Of a stretch of 10,134 nt of DNA, positions 1 to 6,448 are shown piece after piece (position 1 is the stretch's first letter; the number at the start of each line of letters is the position of its first letter). The notes under the pieces were generated by a model. It was not told the DNA's origin. It worked only from the letters and a program-made list of their open reading frames with translations, and did not search any database. The translations under genes were made by a program, and so were the position numbers. The DNA lies in contig JACOVL010000005.1 in the NCBI GenBank assembly GCA_016177355.1, positions 1-10,134 on the forward strand. Direction: 5' to 3'. The DNA comes from Betaproteobacteria bacterium. Its GTDB lineage: Bacteria > Pseudomonadota > Gammaproteobacteria > Burkholderiales > SG8-41.

Positions 1-1368
1 CTTCTCGCCTAGCGTGGCGAGAATCCGGTCGAGCTGGAGCTGCGCGAGTTCCGAGAAGCGCCCGCTCGGGTAGCGCAGCAGGTAGTCCTCCAGCGGGCCC
101 GGCTCGGTCGAGGTCTTGATTTTCTCCCAGATCGCCAGCTCCTCCTCGAACTGCCGTTCCGCGAGGACGGCATCCGGCTTCGCGGCCGGCGCCGGTTGCT
201 GCCTGCGCCGGCGCTCCGCTTCCTCCTGCGCCCGCTGTTTCTCCAGCAGCGCAAGTTCCTGCTGGCGCTTGCGCTCGGCCTCTTCCTGCGCGCGCCGGGC
301 CTCGAGCAGCGCTTGCTCCTCCCGGCGCCTGCGCTCCGCCTCCTCCGCCGCGCGCCGGGCCTCCTTCAGCGCCGCCTCGCGCTTGCGGTTTCGCTCCGCC
401 TCGTCCGCGAGGCGCTGCTTTTCCAGCGCCGCGAGCTCCTGCTGCCTCCTGCGTTCATGCTCTGCCGCCTCGGCAAACGCCGCCAGCAGCGCGGATGGTG
501 CAAAGGAGAAATCCTCCTCGAGCGAGGTGCTCTCCCACGGGATCTGCTGGCCGTGGGTCCGCCGCCGCACGTGCAACCGCACCCGCTTGAAGACGTCCTC
601 GATCTTCGCGTCGGGCACGTGCATTTCGCGCAGCAGGTTCTCGGTGTAGAGGCCGTTTTCCCCCTCGCCATCGCTCGCCGTGTTGCCCGGCGCCGTCGCA
701 TACGCGAGCATCGACCCGGGCGGCGCGTCGAATTGGCTGAGCCCCTTTTGGTCAGTGCGAACCCGGGTCCCGAACGGGTTGTCCCGGCACGCATCCAGGA
801 TGATCACGTTCATCGGGTTCTTCGCCCGGGTCAGCCCTTGGAGCAGCGTGTTGAGATCCACCGCGCGCTCACGCACGTCGTCCGGATTGTCGACCACCGC
901 GTCAACGGGAATCAGGTAGTTGCGCCACGCCAGCTGCACGCCGTGCCCGGCGAAATAGAACAGGCCGACTGCGCTCCGCTTCGCCACGCTGTCGCCGTAG
1001 GTCTGGATCGCGTTCCGCATCTGGTCGCGGCCGGCATCGAGCAGCAGCGCGACGTCAAAACCAATGCGCTCGAGCGCTCCGGCCATCGCGTTAGCGTCAC
1101 TGGCAGGGTTCCTGAGCGGAGTTTCCTTGTATCTGCTGTTGCCGATGACCAGCGCCTGGCGCGGCAACGAGTTGAGTGATCCCTGCGAATCTGCAGAGGT
1201 GCCCGTGACGAAAACCGGCCCGAGCCCGCGCGACTGCGCAATGGCCTCGCCTCGGGAGAACCCCAACGCGCCGACCCCGAGTACCGCCTGAAGAACGCGC
1301 CGTCGCCGGAAATCCGGCGACGGTCTCGCCGGTCCGGAACCGAGGCCGCGCTTACGGCCGCTTCCCAT
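1..1368 (-). CDS. Caspase-like (peptidase C14) protein with Tat-like signal peptide and coiled-coil repeats, 3' end cut off
   Basis: The frame is open from an ATG at 1368 to the window edge, giving 456 residues without a stop, so the C-terminus is missing. Residues 21-45 hold an Arg run (RRRRVLQ), a hydrophobic stretch and AIA-Q, which resembles a twin-arginine signal peptide and suggests export. The caspase fold spans about 70-290: QALVIGNSRY, then YFAGHGVQ with the likely catalytic His142, then ILDACRDNPF with the likely catalytic Cys194. Residues 305-390 are four 20-residue Glu/Arg/Gln-rich repeats predicted to form a long coiled coil. Residues 412-450 carry a W..I..S...DYLLRYPSGRFSELA segment that I recall from other bacterial caspase-family proteins. 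It starts 21 bases after rpoD in the same orientation with no terminator between them, so read-through from rpoD is likely. No Shine-Dalgarno sequence is visible. Its substrate and role (peptidase, scaffold or stress protein) cannot be told from sequence. Confidence 0.87.
   Translation of the reverse strand, partial: MGSGRKRGLGSGPARPSPDFRRRRVLQAVLGVGALGFSRGEAIAQSRGLGPVFVTGTSADSQGSLNSLPRQALVIGNSRYKETPLRNPASDANAMAGALERIGFDVALLLDAGRDQMRNAIQTYGDSVAKRSAVGLFYFAGHGVQLAWRNYLIPVDAVVDNPDDVRERAVDLNTLLQGLTRAKNPMNVIILDACRDNPFGTRVRTDQKGLSQFDAPPGSMLAYATAPGNTASDGEGENGLYTENLLREMHVPDAKIEDVFKRVRLHVRRRTHGQQIPWESTSLEEDFSFAPSALLAAFAEAAEHERRRQQELAALEKQRLADEAERNRKREAALKEARRAAEEAERRRREEQALLEARRAQEEAERKRQQELALLEKQRAQEEAERRRRQQPAPAAKPDAVLAERQFEEELAIWEKIKTSTEPGPLEDYLLRYPSGRFSELAQLQLDRILATLGEK
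217..456 (-). repeat. Four 60-bp tandem repeats encoding a 20-residue coiled-coil unit
   Basis: Inside the caspase-like gene, residues 305-384 divide into four 20-residue units. Each begins with ER.R and ends in .EA, with E/R/Q/A/L in between (for example ERKRQQELALLEKQRAQEEA). A fifth unit starts at residue 385 and degrades into a Pro/Ala-rich stretch. The DNA units are imperfect but clearly related, including recurring gcgcgccgggcctc on the plus strand. Copy-number change by slippage would keep the reading frame, because each unit is 60 bases. Confidence 0.8.
1300..1323 (-). other. Strong GC hairpin just downstream of rpoD, inside the start of the caspase-like gene
   Basis: CCGTCGCCGG and CCGGCGACGG form a perfect 10-bp stem around a 4-base loop. 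It lies 67 bases past the rpoD stop and at codons 16-23 of the downstream gene. The minus-strand sequence after the stem (CGCGTTCTTC) is only weakly T-rich, so it is a poor intrinsic terminator. It could be a transcript-stabilising or attenuating structure at the rpoD 3' end, or simply chance in GC-rich DNA. Confidence 0.4.
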
Positions 1369-1389
1369 GAGATTGCGGAACCGAGTTTC

Positions 1390-3627
1390 TTAGCTCTCTT
1401 GGTCGAGGAAGCTGCGCAGCCGCTCCGAGCGCGACGGGTGGCGCAGTTTCCGCAGCGCCTTGGCCTCGATCTGGCGTATGCGCTCGCGGGTGACGTCGAA
1501 CTGCTTGCCGACCTCTTCCAGCGTGTGGTCGGTGTTCATCTCGATGCCGAAGCGCATCCTGAGCACTTTCGCCTCGCGCGGCGTGAGGGTGTCCAGCACG
1601 TCCTTGGTGACGCCGCGGAGGCTGGCGTAGACCGCCGCCTCGTTCGGCGCGACGGTGGACTGGTCCTCGATGAAATCGCCGAGATGCGAATCGTCGTCGT
1701 CACCGATCGGCGTTTCCATCGAGATCGGCTCCTTGGAGATCTTGAGGATCTTGCGGATCTTCTCCTCCGGCATCTCCATCTTCTCCGCGAGCAGCGCGGG
1801 ATCGGGCTCCTGGCCGGTTTCCTGCAGGATCTGGCGCGAGATGCGGTTCATCTTGTTGATGGTCTCGATCATGTGCACGGGGATCCGGATCGTCCGGGCC
1901 TGGTCCGCGATCGAGCGCGTGATCGCCTGCCGGATCCACCACGTGGCATAGGTCGAGAATTTGTAACCGCGGCGGTACTCGAACTTGTCCACCGCCTTCA
2001 TCAGGCCGATGTTCCCTTCCTGGATCAGGTCGAGGAATTGCAGTCCCCGGTTGGTGTACTTCTTGGCGATCGAGATCACGAGGCGCAGGTTCGCCTCTGT
2101 CATCTCGCGTTTCGCCCGGCGCGCCTTGGCCTCGCCGGTGGACATCTGGCGGTTGATCTCCTTCAGGTCCTTGATCGGGATGCCGACCCGCGCCTGGAGG
2201 TTCAGGAGCTTCTGCTGCTGCTCGACGATCGCCGGCTCGAAGCGCTCGAGCGCCTCGCTCCACGGACGGTTCGCCTCGATCTCGCCCTTCGCAAAGCGGA
2301 GATTGTTTTCCTTGCCCGGGAACTCCTTGAGGAAGTGCGGCCGCGGCATGCGGGCCCGGTCCACGCACAATCTCATGATGTTGCGCTCGTAGGTGCGCAC
2401 TTCGTCCACGAGCCTGCGCACGCTGTCGCACAGCGCCTCGATCTGCTTCGCCGAGAAGCGGATCTTCATCAGCTCGTTGAGAATGGCGTCGCGCGACTGG
2501 AGGAAGGCGCGGCTGCGCGGGCCGTTCCTGCCGAGCGCGCGCGTCATCTTGTTGTAGAGCGAGCGGATCACAGCGAAGCGCTTGAAGGCATCGGCCTTGA
2601 GCTTGAGTTGATCCGCGCTCTGCACGCCGCCGTCTTCCTCGTCCTCATCTTCGGCGGCCCCGAGCTCCTCTTCGATCTCTTCCTCCTCCTCCGCGACCTC
2701 CTTGATCGGCTCGTTCTGGGCGTCGGGGTCCACCAGGCCGTCCACCACCTCGTCCACGCGGATCTCGTCCTTGTCGATCTTCTCGGCAAGCGCGAGGATC
2801 TCGGCGATGGTGGTGGGGCAGGCCGAAATCGCCTGGATCATGTGGCGCAGACCGTCCTCGATGCGCTTGGCGATCTCGATCTCGCCCTCGCGCGTGAGCA
2901 GCTCCACCGAGCCCATCTCGCGCATGTACATGCGCACGGGGTCCGTGGTGCGGCCGAACTCCGAATCCACGGTGGAGAGCGCGGCCTCCGCCTCCTCCAC
3001 CGCTTCCTCGTCGGCGACGGGCGGCGTTGCTTCCGACATGAGCAGCGTCTCGGCGTCCGGCGCCTCGTCGTAGACCTGGATGCCCATGTCGTTGATCATG
3101 CCGATGATGTTCTCGATCTGCTCGGCATCCAGCATGTCGTCCGGCAGATGGTCGTTGATCTCGGCGTAGGTGAGGTAGCTGCGTTCCTTGCCGAGCACGA
3201 TGAGATTCTTCAGCCGCATGCGCCGCGCCTCGGCGTCGGCGGGAGAAAGCTCCCGGCGCTCGAATTCCTTGACCAGCGCTTTCTCTTTGGCGGTCAGCCC
3301 GCGGGTCGAGCGCGGCTTGCCTTCGAGCTTCGCCTGGGCGCGCGCGATCCGCTCCTTGAGCAACGCCTTTTTCAGCGTCGCCTGGTCCATCTTCTGCGGA
3401 ACCTTGCCCGGCTTGTCCCCGGGCGGCACGGCACCACCCTTGGGCAGCGGTCTCATCTCGGCCAGGTGCCGCTCGCGCGCCAGCCTGGGCTTGGCCGCGA
3501 TGGGTCGCGCCTTTACCTGCGGCTTGTGCTTCGCCCTGGACTGGGCCGCCGCGCGCCGGGCCTTCGCGTGGGCCCTCTTGCGCGCCGCCGATTTTGCTTT
3601 GGATTTCGATTTCCTGGATTTCGCCAT
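1390..3627 (-). CDS. rpoD: RNA polymerase primary sigma factor, sigma-70
   Basis: This 745-residue protein directs core RNA polymerase to housekeeping promoters. Residues 1-125 are a Lys/Ala/Arg-rich extension longer than in the 613-residue E. coli protein, as is usual in beta-proteobacteria. Region 1.1 is at about 136-190 and region 1.2 at 227-260 ([11 protein letters not shown]). A non-conserved insert contains a very acidic run at 313-332. Regions 2.1-2.4 lie at about 510-586, with [20 protein letters not shown] for -10 melting and recognition. Region 3 follows, and region 4.2 is a helix-turn-helix at 701-726 ([20 protein letters not shown]) that reads the -35 box. The protein ends SFLDQES, a normal primary-sigma ending. 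It is the last classic gene of the rpsU-yqeY-dnaG-rpoD operon. The ATG at 3627 has no clear Shine-Dalgarno sequence but has a consensus -10 box 25 bases upstream. Confidence 0.98.
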   Translation of the reverse strand: MAKSRKSKSKAKSAARKRAHAKARRAAAQSRAKHKPQVKARPIAAKPRLARERHLAEMRPLPKGGAVPPGDKPGKVPQKMDQATLKKALLKERIARAQAKLEGKPRSTRGLTAKEKALVKEFERRELSPADAEARRMRLKNLIVLGKERSYLTYAEINDHLPDDMLDAEQIENIIGMINDMGIQVYDEAPDAETLLMSEATPPVADEEAVEEAEAALSTVDSEFGRTTDPVRMYMREMGSVELLTREGEIEIAKRIEDGLRHMIQAISACPTTIAEILALAEKIDKDEIRVDEVVDGLVDPDAQNEPIKEVAEEEEEIEEELGAAEDEDEEDGGVQSADQLKLKADAFKRFAVIRSLYNKMTRALGRNGPRSRAFLQSRDAILNELMKIRFSAKQIEALCDSVRRLVDEVRTYERNIMRLCVDRARMPRPHFLKEFPGKENNLRFAKGEIEANRPWSEALERFEPAIVEQQQKLLNLQARVGIPIKDLKEINRQMSTGEAKARRAKREMTEANLRLVISIAKKYTNRGLQFLDLIQEGNIGLMKAVDKFEYRRGYKFSTYATWWIRQAITRSIADQARTIRIPVHMIETINKMNRISRQILQETGQEPDPALLAEKMEMPEEKIRKILKISKEPISMETPIGDDDDSHLGDFIEDQSTVAPNEAAVYASLRGVTKDVLDTLTPREAKVLRMRFGIEMNTDHTLEEVGKQFDVTRERIRQIEAKALRKLRHPSRSERLRSFLDQES

Positions 3628-3652
3628 GATGTGCCGCGCAAAAAAGCTGCGG

Positions 3653-3681
3653 ATTATACCCTTGTTCGACCCCGGTTACAC
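3653..3681 (-). promoter_or_regulatory. Probable rpoD promoter, consensus -10 box
   Basis: A perfect TATAAT reads on the minus strand at 3653-3658, 25 bases before the rpoD ATG, which predicts a leader of about 19 bases. The -35 position is poor (GTGTAA at 3676-3681 with a 17-base spacer), so it may need an activator or be weak. It lies in the 170-base dnaG-rpoD gap (3628-3797). I see no other firm element in that gap apart from a possible 35-codon reading frame at 3689-3796. Confidence 0.5.
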
Positions 3682-3797
3682 CCGAAAGTTACCGCCCAAC
3701 TGTTTGTCGTATAAGCAATTTCTGAGCCAGCAGCCGGTTGCGCTGAACCGCAAGTATGTAGGGCCGACGGATAAACACTTCAATCGCCGGATTCATT

Positions 3798-5558
3798 TCA
3801 AACCCTGGGGCGCGTCTCGGCCCTCGGGGCCCCTTTTAGTTCGGCCAGCCGCCGATCGAGTTCCTGAACGCGCGAACGCTCCGCCTCGTTCCGCAGGTCA
3901 CCAGCGGCCAGCCGTTCGCGCTCGCTGCGAATCTGCAGCAACTCTAGTTGATTGAAAGCGCCGGCTAGATCCGCCTGCGCGGATTCCTCGTCTCCCGAAG
4001 TGGCCAGTATTTCACCCGCAACATCCTGATAGAGAGCGGAATATTGCGATTCCCGGGTCGCCTCAATCACCATCGCGGGCAAAGTCGCTCCGCTGTCCTT
4101 CAGCACACTGACCAGCTCGGCGACCGGCGCCAAATCAGGCGAGTTCAGCAGCACCCGCTGTCCCTCAGAGAGCTTTTCCGCCAAAGCGGGGTTGGACACG
4201 AGAATGCGTAGCAGCGTTCGTGCCAAGGGTGTCGGCGGCGTGCGCGGGTATCCCTGCGCCGGTACTCGTAGCGATGGACTAGAAGCCGGTTGCGGTTTGA
4301 TCTGGTACTCCCGGTCGAGTTCTTCGTGGGTGACATTAGTAAGCTTGGCAAGTTCCTTACGGAGCATCAACGAGTAAAACGGTGAGAATATCTGCTTCAC
4401 TAAAGGCTTGGCATCTTGTAACAGCTTCGCGCGCCCTTCCGGCGTTTTCAGATCAACTCTTGCCTTCAGTTCGCCTAGCAGGAAATCTGAGAATAGCGTG
4501 GCTGTCCACACTTCACCCTTTTTGGTTTTTCGAACGAAGGTATCAGGGTCTTCACCCTCTGGCAGAAATAGGAAGCTAATCTGCTTTCCGTCCATTAGTT
4601 GCGACAAGCTGTTCTCTAAAGCACGCCAAGCGGCTCGACGGCCAGCTTCGTCCCCATCAAAAAAGAACACCACGTCATCGGATATCCGCAAGAGTTTCTG
4701 TATATGGTTGCCAGTTGCAGAGGTGCCTAGGGTTGCTACTGCGAATCCCATATCATTCTGAGCAAGCCCAATAACATCCATATAGCCCTCTACAACCAGA
4801 ACTTTTTTTTCCTCTCTAATGGCTTTTCGCGCCTGATATAGCCCGTACAGTTCCCGGCCCTTCTCAAAAATCTTCGTTTCAGGCGAATTTAGGTATTTCG
4901 GTTCGCCTTCCCCAACAACACGTCCTCCAAAGCCGACGATATTTCCACGATCATTAACGATCGGGAACATAATCCGATTTCGGAATCGATCGTAGCGCTT
5001 ACCTTCGTCCGTCTGGATAACTAGGCCGGCCTCCACCAGCGCCTTGCCCTCATAGTCAGAAAATACTGCGGCAAGGTTTTGCCAGCCCTCGGGCGCGTAA
5101 CCGACGCCGAAACGCTTGGCAATCTCGCCGGAGAGCCCGCGCTGCTTGAGGTAGGCGATGGCGCGCGGCGCATCCTTGAGCTGCGCTCGGTAATACTGCG
5201 TCGCCCGCAACAGGACTTCGTAAAGGCTTTCGCCCTGCTCCGCCCTGCGCACCGTCTGCTCCGAGCGCACCTCGGGAACCGTCATGCCGGCACCCTGGGC
5301 AAGATCCTTCACCGCCTCGACAAAGCCCATGCCGCTGTATTCGATGAGGAAGCCGATTGCGGTGCCGTGCGCGCCGCAGCCGAAGCAATGGTAGAACTGC
5401 TTCGCCTGGCTGACGGTGAACGACGGCGTCTTCTCGGCGTGGAACGGGCAGCACGCGACGTAGTTGGCGCCGGCGCGTTTCAACTTCACGTGCCGGTCCA
5501 CCACGTCGACGATGTCGACGCGGCCGAGGAGATCCTGGATGAACGACTGCGGAATCAT
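3798..5558 (-). CDS. dnaG: DNA primase
   Basis: This 586-residue primase (E. coli 581) makes the RNA primers for chromosome replication at the fork and is recruited by DnaB helicase. The N-terminal CHC2 zinc-binding domain has ligands Cys37, His40, Cys58 and Cys61 (CCPFH and YHCFGCG). The core follows, with FRNRIMFPI at 192-200. A Toprim catalytic domain follows at about 250-340: VVEGYMD with Glu257 and FFFDGDEAG with Asp301 and Asp303, which bind the catalytic metals. Residues from about 440 form the variable helicase-binding C-terminus. It starts 63 bases after the yqeY stop and is followed by rpoD. The ATG at 5558 has no clear Shine-Dalgarno sequence. GC content changes sharply inside the gene: about 65% over 5101-5400 but about 46% over 4681-4980 by hand count. 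The protein is nevertheless intact and all motifs are present. Confidence 0.98.
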   Translation of the reverse strand: MIPQSFIQDLLGRVDIVDVVDRHVKLKRAGANYVACCPFHAEKTPSFTVSQAKQFYHCFGCGAHGTAIGFLIEYSGMGFVEAVKDLAQGAGMTVPEVRSEQTVRRAEQGESLYEVLLRATQYYRAQLKDAPRAIAYLKQRGLSGEIAKRFGVGYAPEGWQNLAAVFSDYEGKALVEAGLVIQTDEGKRYDRFRNRIMFPIVNDRGNIVGFGGRVVGEGEPKYLNSPETKIFEKGRELYGLYQARKAIREEKKVLVVEGYMDVIGLAQNDMGFAVATLGTSATGNHIQKLLRISDDVVFFFDGDEAGRRAAWRALENSLSQLMDGKQISFLFLPEGEDPDTFVRKTKKGEVWTATLFSDFLLGELKARVDLKTPEGRAKLLQDAKPLVKQIFSPFYSLMLRKELAKLTNVTHEELDREYQIKPQPASSPSLRVPAQGYPRTPPTPLARTLLRILVSNPALAEKLSEGQRVLLNSPDLAPVAELVSVLKDSGATLPAMVIEATRESQYSALYQDVAGEILATSGDEESAQADLAGAFNQLELLQIRSERERLAAGDLRNEAERSRVQELDRRLAELKGAPRAETRPRV

Positions 5559-5575
5559 GAGACGTGCAGCAGACC

Positions 5576-5581
5576 ATTATA
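5576..5581 (-). promoter_or_regulatory. Possible dnaG promoter -10 box
   Basis: TATAAT reads on the minus strand 17 bases before the dnaG ATG, in the 63-base yqeY-dnaG gap. Initiation about seven bases downstream would leave a leader of only about 10 bases. No good -35 is seen at 16-18 bases; TTGGTC at 5601-5606 would need a 19-base spacer. An almost perfect palindrome centred on CCCGGG (5583-5599) lies immediately upstream and could be a protein site. An internal promoter is plausible but unproven. Confidence 0.35.
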
Positions 5582-5621
5582 GCCATGCCCGGGCACGGCG
5601 GACCAACGAAAAACGCCGCGG

Positions 5622-6068
5622 CTACCCTGCCAGCTTTGCTTTCACTAGCGCCGAAACCTTGCCCATGTCGGCGCGGCCGGCAAGCCTGCCCTTGAGCGCG
5701 CCCATCACTTTGCCCATATCGGACGGGGCCTTGGCGCCCGTTGCGGCGACCGCCTCCACCACCGCGGCTGCGATTTCGGCTTCCGACAAAGCCTGGGGCA
5801 TGTAGGTTTGCAGCAGGTCCAGCTCGAAGCGCTCGTTCTGCGCCAGGTCCTGCCGGCCGCCCTTTTCGAACTGGGCGATCGATTCGCGCCGCTGCTTGAT
5901 CATCTTGTCGATGATTGCGACGACATCGGCATCCGTCAGCTCCTTGCGCTCGTCCACCTCGCGCTGCTTGAGCGCCGCGAGCAGGAGCCGCAGCGCATCA
6001 CGGCGCCTCGCCTCGCCCGCGCGCATGGCGGCCTTCAGGTCATCGTTGATGCAGGTCTTTAAAGACAC
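5622..6068 (-). CDS. yqeY: GatB/YqeY domain protein
   Basis: This 148-residue protein belongs to the YqeY family, which resembles the C-terminal tRNA-binding region of the GatB amidotransferase subunit. Its exact role is not established. The N-terminus MSLKTCINDDLKAAMRAGEA, the RLLLAALKQREVDER segment at about 27-41 and the C-terminal DMGKVMGALKGRLAGRADMG segment at about 117-136 are typical of the family, and the length is normal. The start codon is GTG (6066-6068) with no Shine-Dalgarno sequence. It is chosen because it gives the expected MSLK beginning; the next in-frame ATG is codon 15 and would remove conserved sequence. It sits between rpsU and dnaG, as in other beta-proteobacteria. A terminator-like hairpin separates it from rpsU, so its expression probably depends on read-through. 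Confidence 0.93.
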   Translation of the reverse strand: MSLKTCINDDLKAAMRAGEARRRDALRLLLAALKQREVDERKELTDADVVAIIDKMIKQRRESIAQFEKGGRQDLAQNERFELDLLQTYMPQALSEAEIAAAVVEAVAATGAKAPSDMGKVMGALKGRLAGRADMGKVSALVKAKLAG

Positions 6069-6072
6069 GGGA

Positions 6073-6160
6073 GGGCGTGGGTCGTGATGGGCGTGAAGTG
6101 GAAAAAACGAAAAGGCGCGAAGGACACCCCCTTACGCCCTTACGACCTCGCGCCCTGACG
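6073..6160. repeat. Octamer-phased imperfect palindrome in the rpsU-yqeY gap
   Basis: The plus strand divides into consecutive 8-base units. A purine-rich arm (GGGCGTGG, GTCGTGAT, GGGCGTGA and further units to 6112) is followed by a pyrimidine-rich arm (CCCTTACG at 6129-6136, an exact copy at 6137-6144, ACCTCGCG, then CCCTGACG at 6153-6160). GGGCGTGA is a rotation of the reverse complement of CCCTCACG, so the arms are degenerate complements. It fills almost the whole gap and contains the rpsU terminator. Its units recur at 8694-8709. Confidence 0.6.
6101..6154 (-). terminator. Terminator or attenuator between rpsU and yqeY
   Basis: In the minus-strand transcript, GGCGCGA (6148-6154) pairs with TCGCGCC (6114-6120). 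Further GG/CC pairing is possible inside a 27-base loop, and the stem is followed at once by TTTTCGTTTTTTC. This is a Rho-independent terminator pattern 10 bases after the rpsU stop. In the E. coli operon a terminator also follows rpsU and lowers dnaG and rpoD expression relative to the abundant ribosomal protein, so partial termination is inferred here. The same bases form the core of the octamer-repeat element at 6073-6160. Confidence 0.75.
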
Positions 6161-6163
6161 GCG

Positions 6164-6376
6164 CTAATACATCCGCGGCGGCAGCAGATGGGCGCGCAGT
6201 TTCTTGTGATGGCGCTTGATCGCGGCGGCGAGCTTGCGCTTGCGCTCGGTGGTGGGCTTCTCGTAGTACTCGCGAGCGCGCAACTCGGTCAGCAGGCCGG
6301 TCTTCTCCACGGTGCGCTTGAAGCGGCGGAGCGCCGCTTCGAACGGCTCGTTTTCCTTGACTCTGACTGTCGTCAT
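6164..6376 (-). CDS. rpsU: Small ribosomal subunit protein bS21
   Basis: This 70-residue basic protein has the bS21 signature: [21 protein letters not shown] at the N-terminus, [22 protein letters not shown] in the middle and a Lys/Arg/His-rich tail. It binds the 30S platform near the anti-Shine-Dalgarno end of 16S rRNA and helps translation initiation. The length and start are normal. AGGGA lies a few bases before the ATG and is a plausible ribosome binding site. It is the promoter-proximal gene of the macromolecular-synthesis operon, followed by a terminator-like hairpin and then yqeY, dnaG and rpoD. It is divergent from tsaD, with 72 bases between the two starts. Confidence 0.97.
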   Translation of the reverse strand: MTTVRVKENEPFEAALRRFKRTVEKTGLLTELRAREYYEKPTTERKRKLAAAIKRHHKKLRAHLLPPRMY

Positions 6377-6405
6377 AAATCCCTGTGTCGAATGCGAAAA
6401 CCTGT

Positions 6406-6434
6406 ATTATATCAAGCCATAAGACATTTTTGAA
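6406..6434 (-). promoter_or_regulatory. rpsU operon promoter with extended -10 box
   Basis: On the minus strand, TGATATAAT gives a consensus -10 (6406-6411) preceded by the TGn extension. TTCAAA at 6429-6434 matches four of six -35 bases with a 17-base spacer. Predicted initiation near 6399 leaves a leader of about 22 bases before the rpsU ATG. This is the best sigma-70-type promoter in the window and probably the main promoter of the operon. The tsaD promoter must overlap this 72-base divergent region; I see no convincing plus-strand box. Confidence 0.7.
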
Positions 6435-6448
6435 GCCGCTTGATACCC

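Noticed and set aside
196..1179. Plus-strand open frame of 327 codons at the left end
   Set aside because: It is the shadow of the caspase-like gene, which has catalytic motifs on the minus strand.
1399..3714. Plus-strand open frame of 771 codons opposite rpoD
   Set aside because: It is antisense to an unmistakable sigma-70. Its His/Leu/Asp/Arg/Val-rich composition is typical of a GC-rich shadow frame and shows no domain.
3689..3797. tRNA or structured RNA in the dnaG-rpoD gap
   Set aside because: Only a 5-bp stem (CGGTT/AACCG) was found; no cloverleaf and no T-run after it.
6440..6448. TTG start for tsaD nine bases upstream
   Set aside because: ATG at 6449 gives the typical TsaD N-terminus MLVLGIE; the TTG adds three non-conserved residues and has no better ribosome site.
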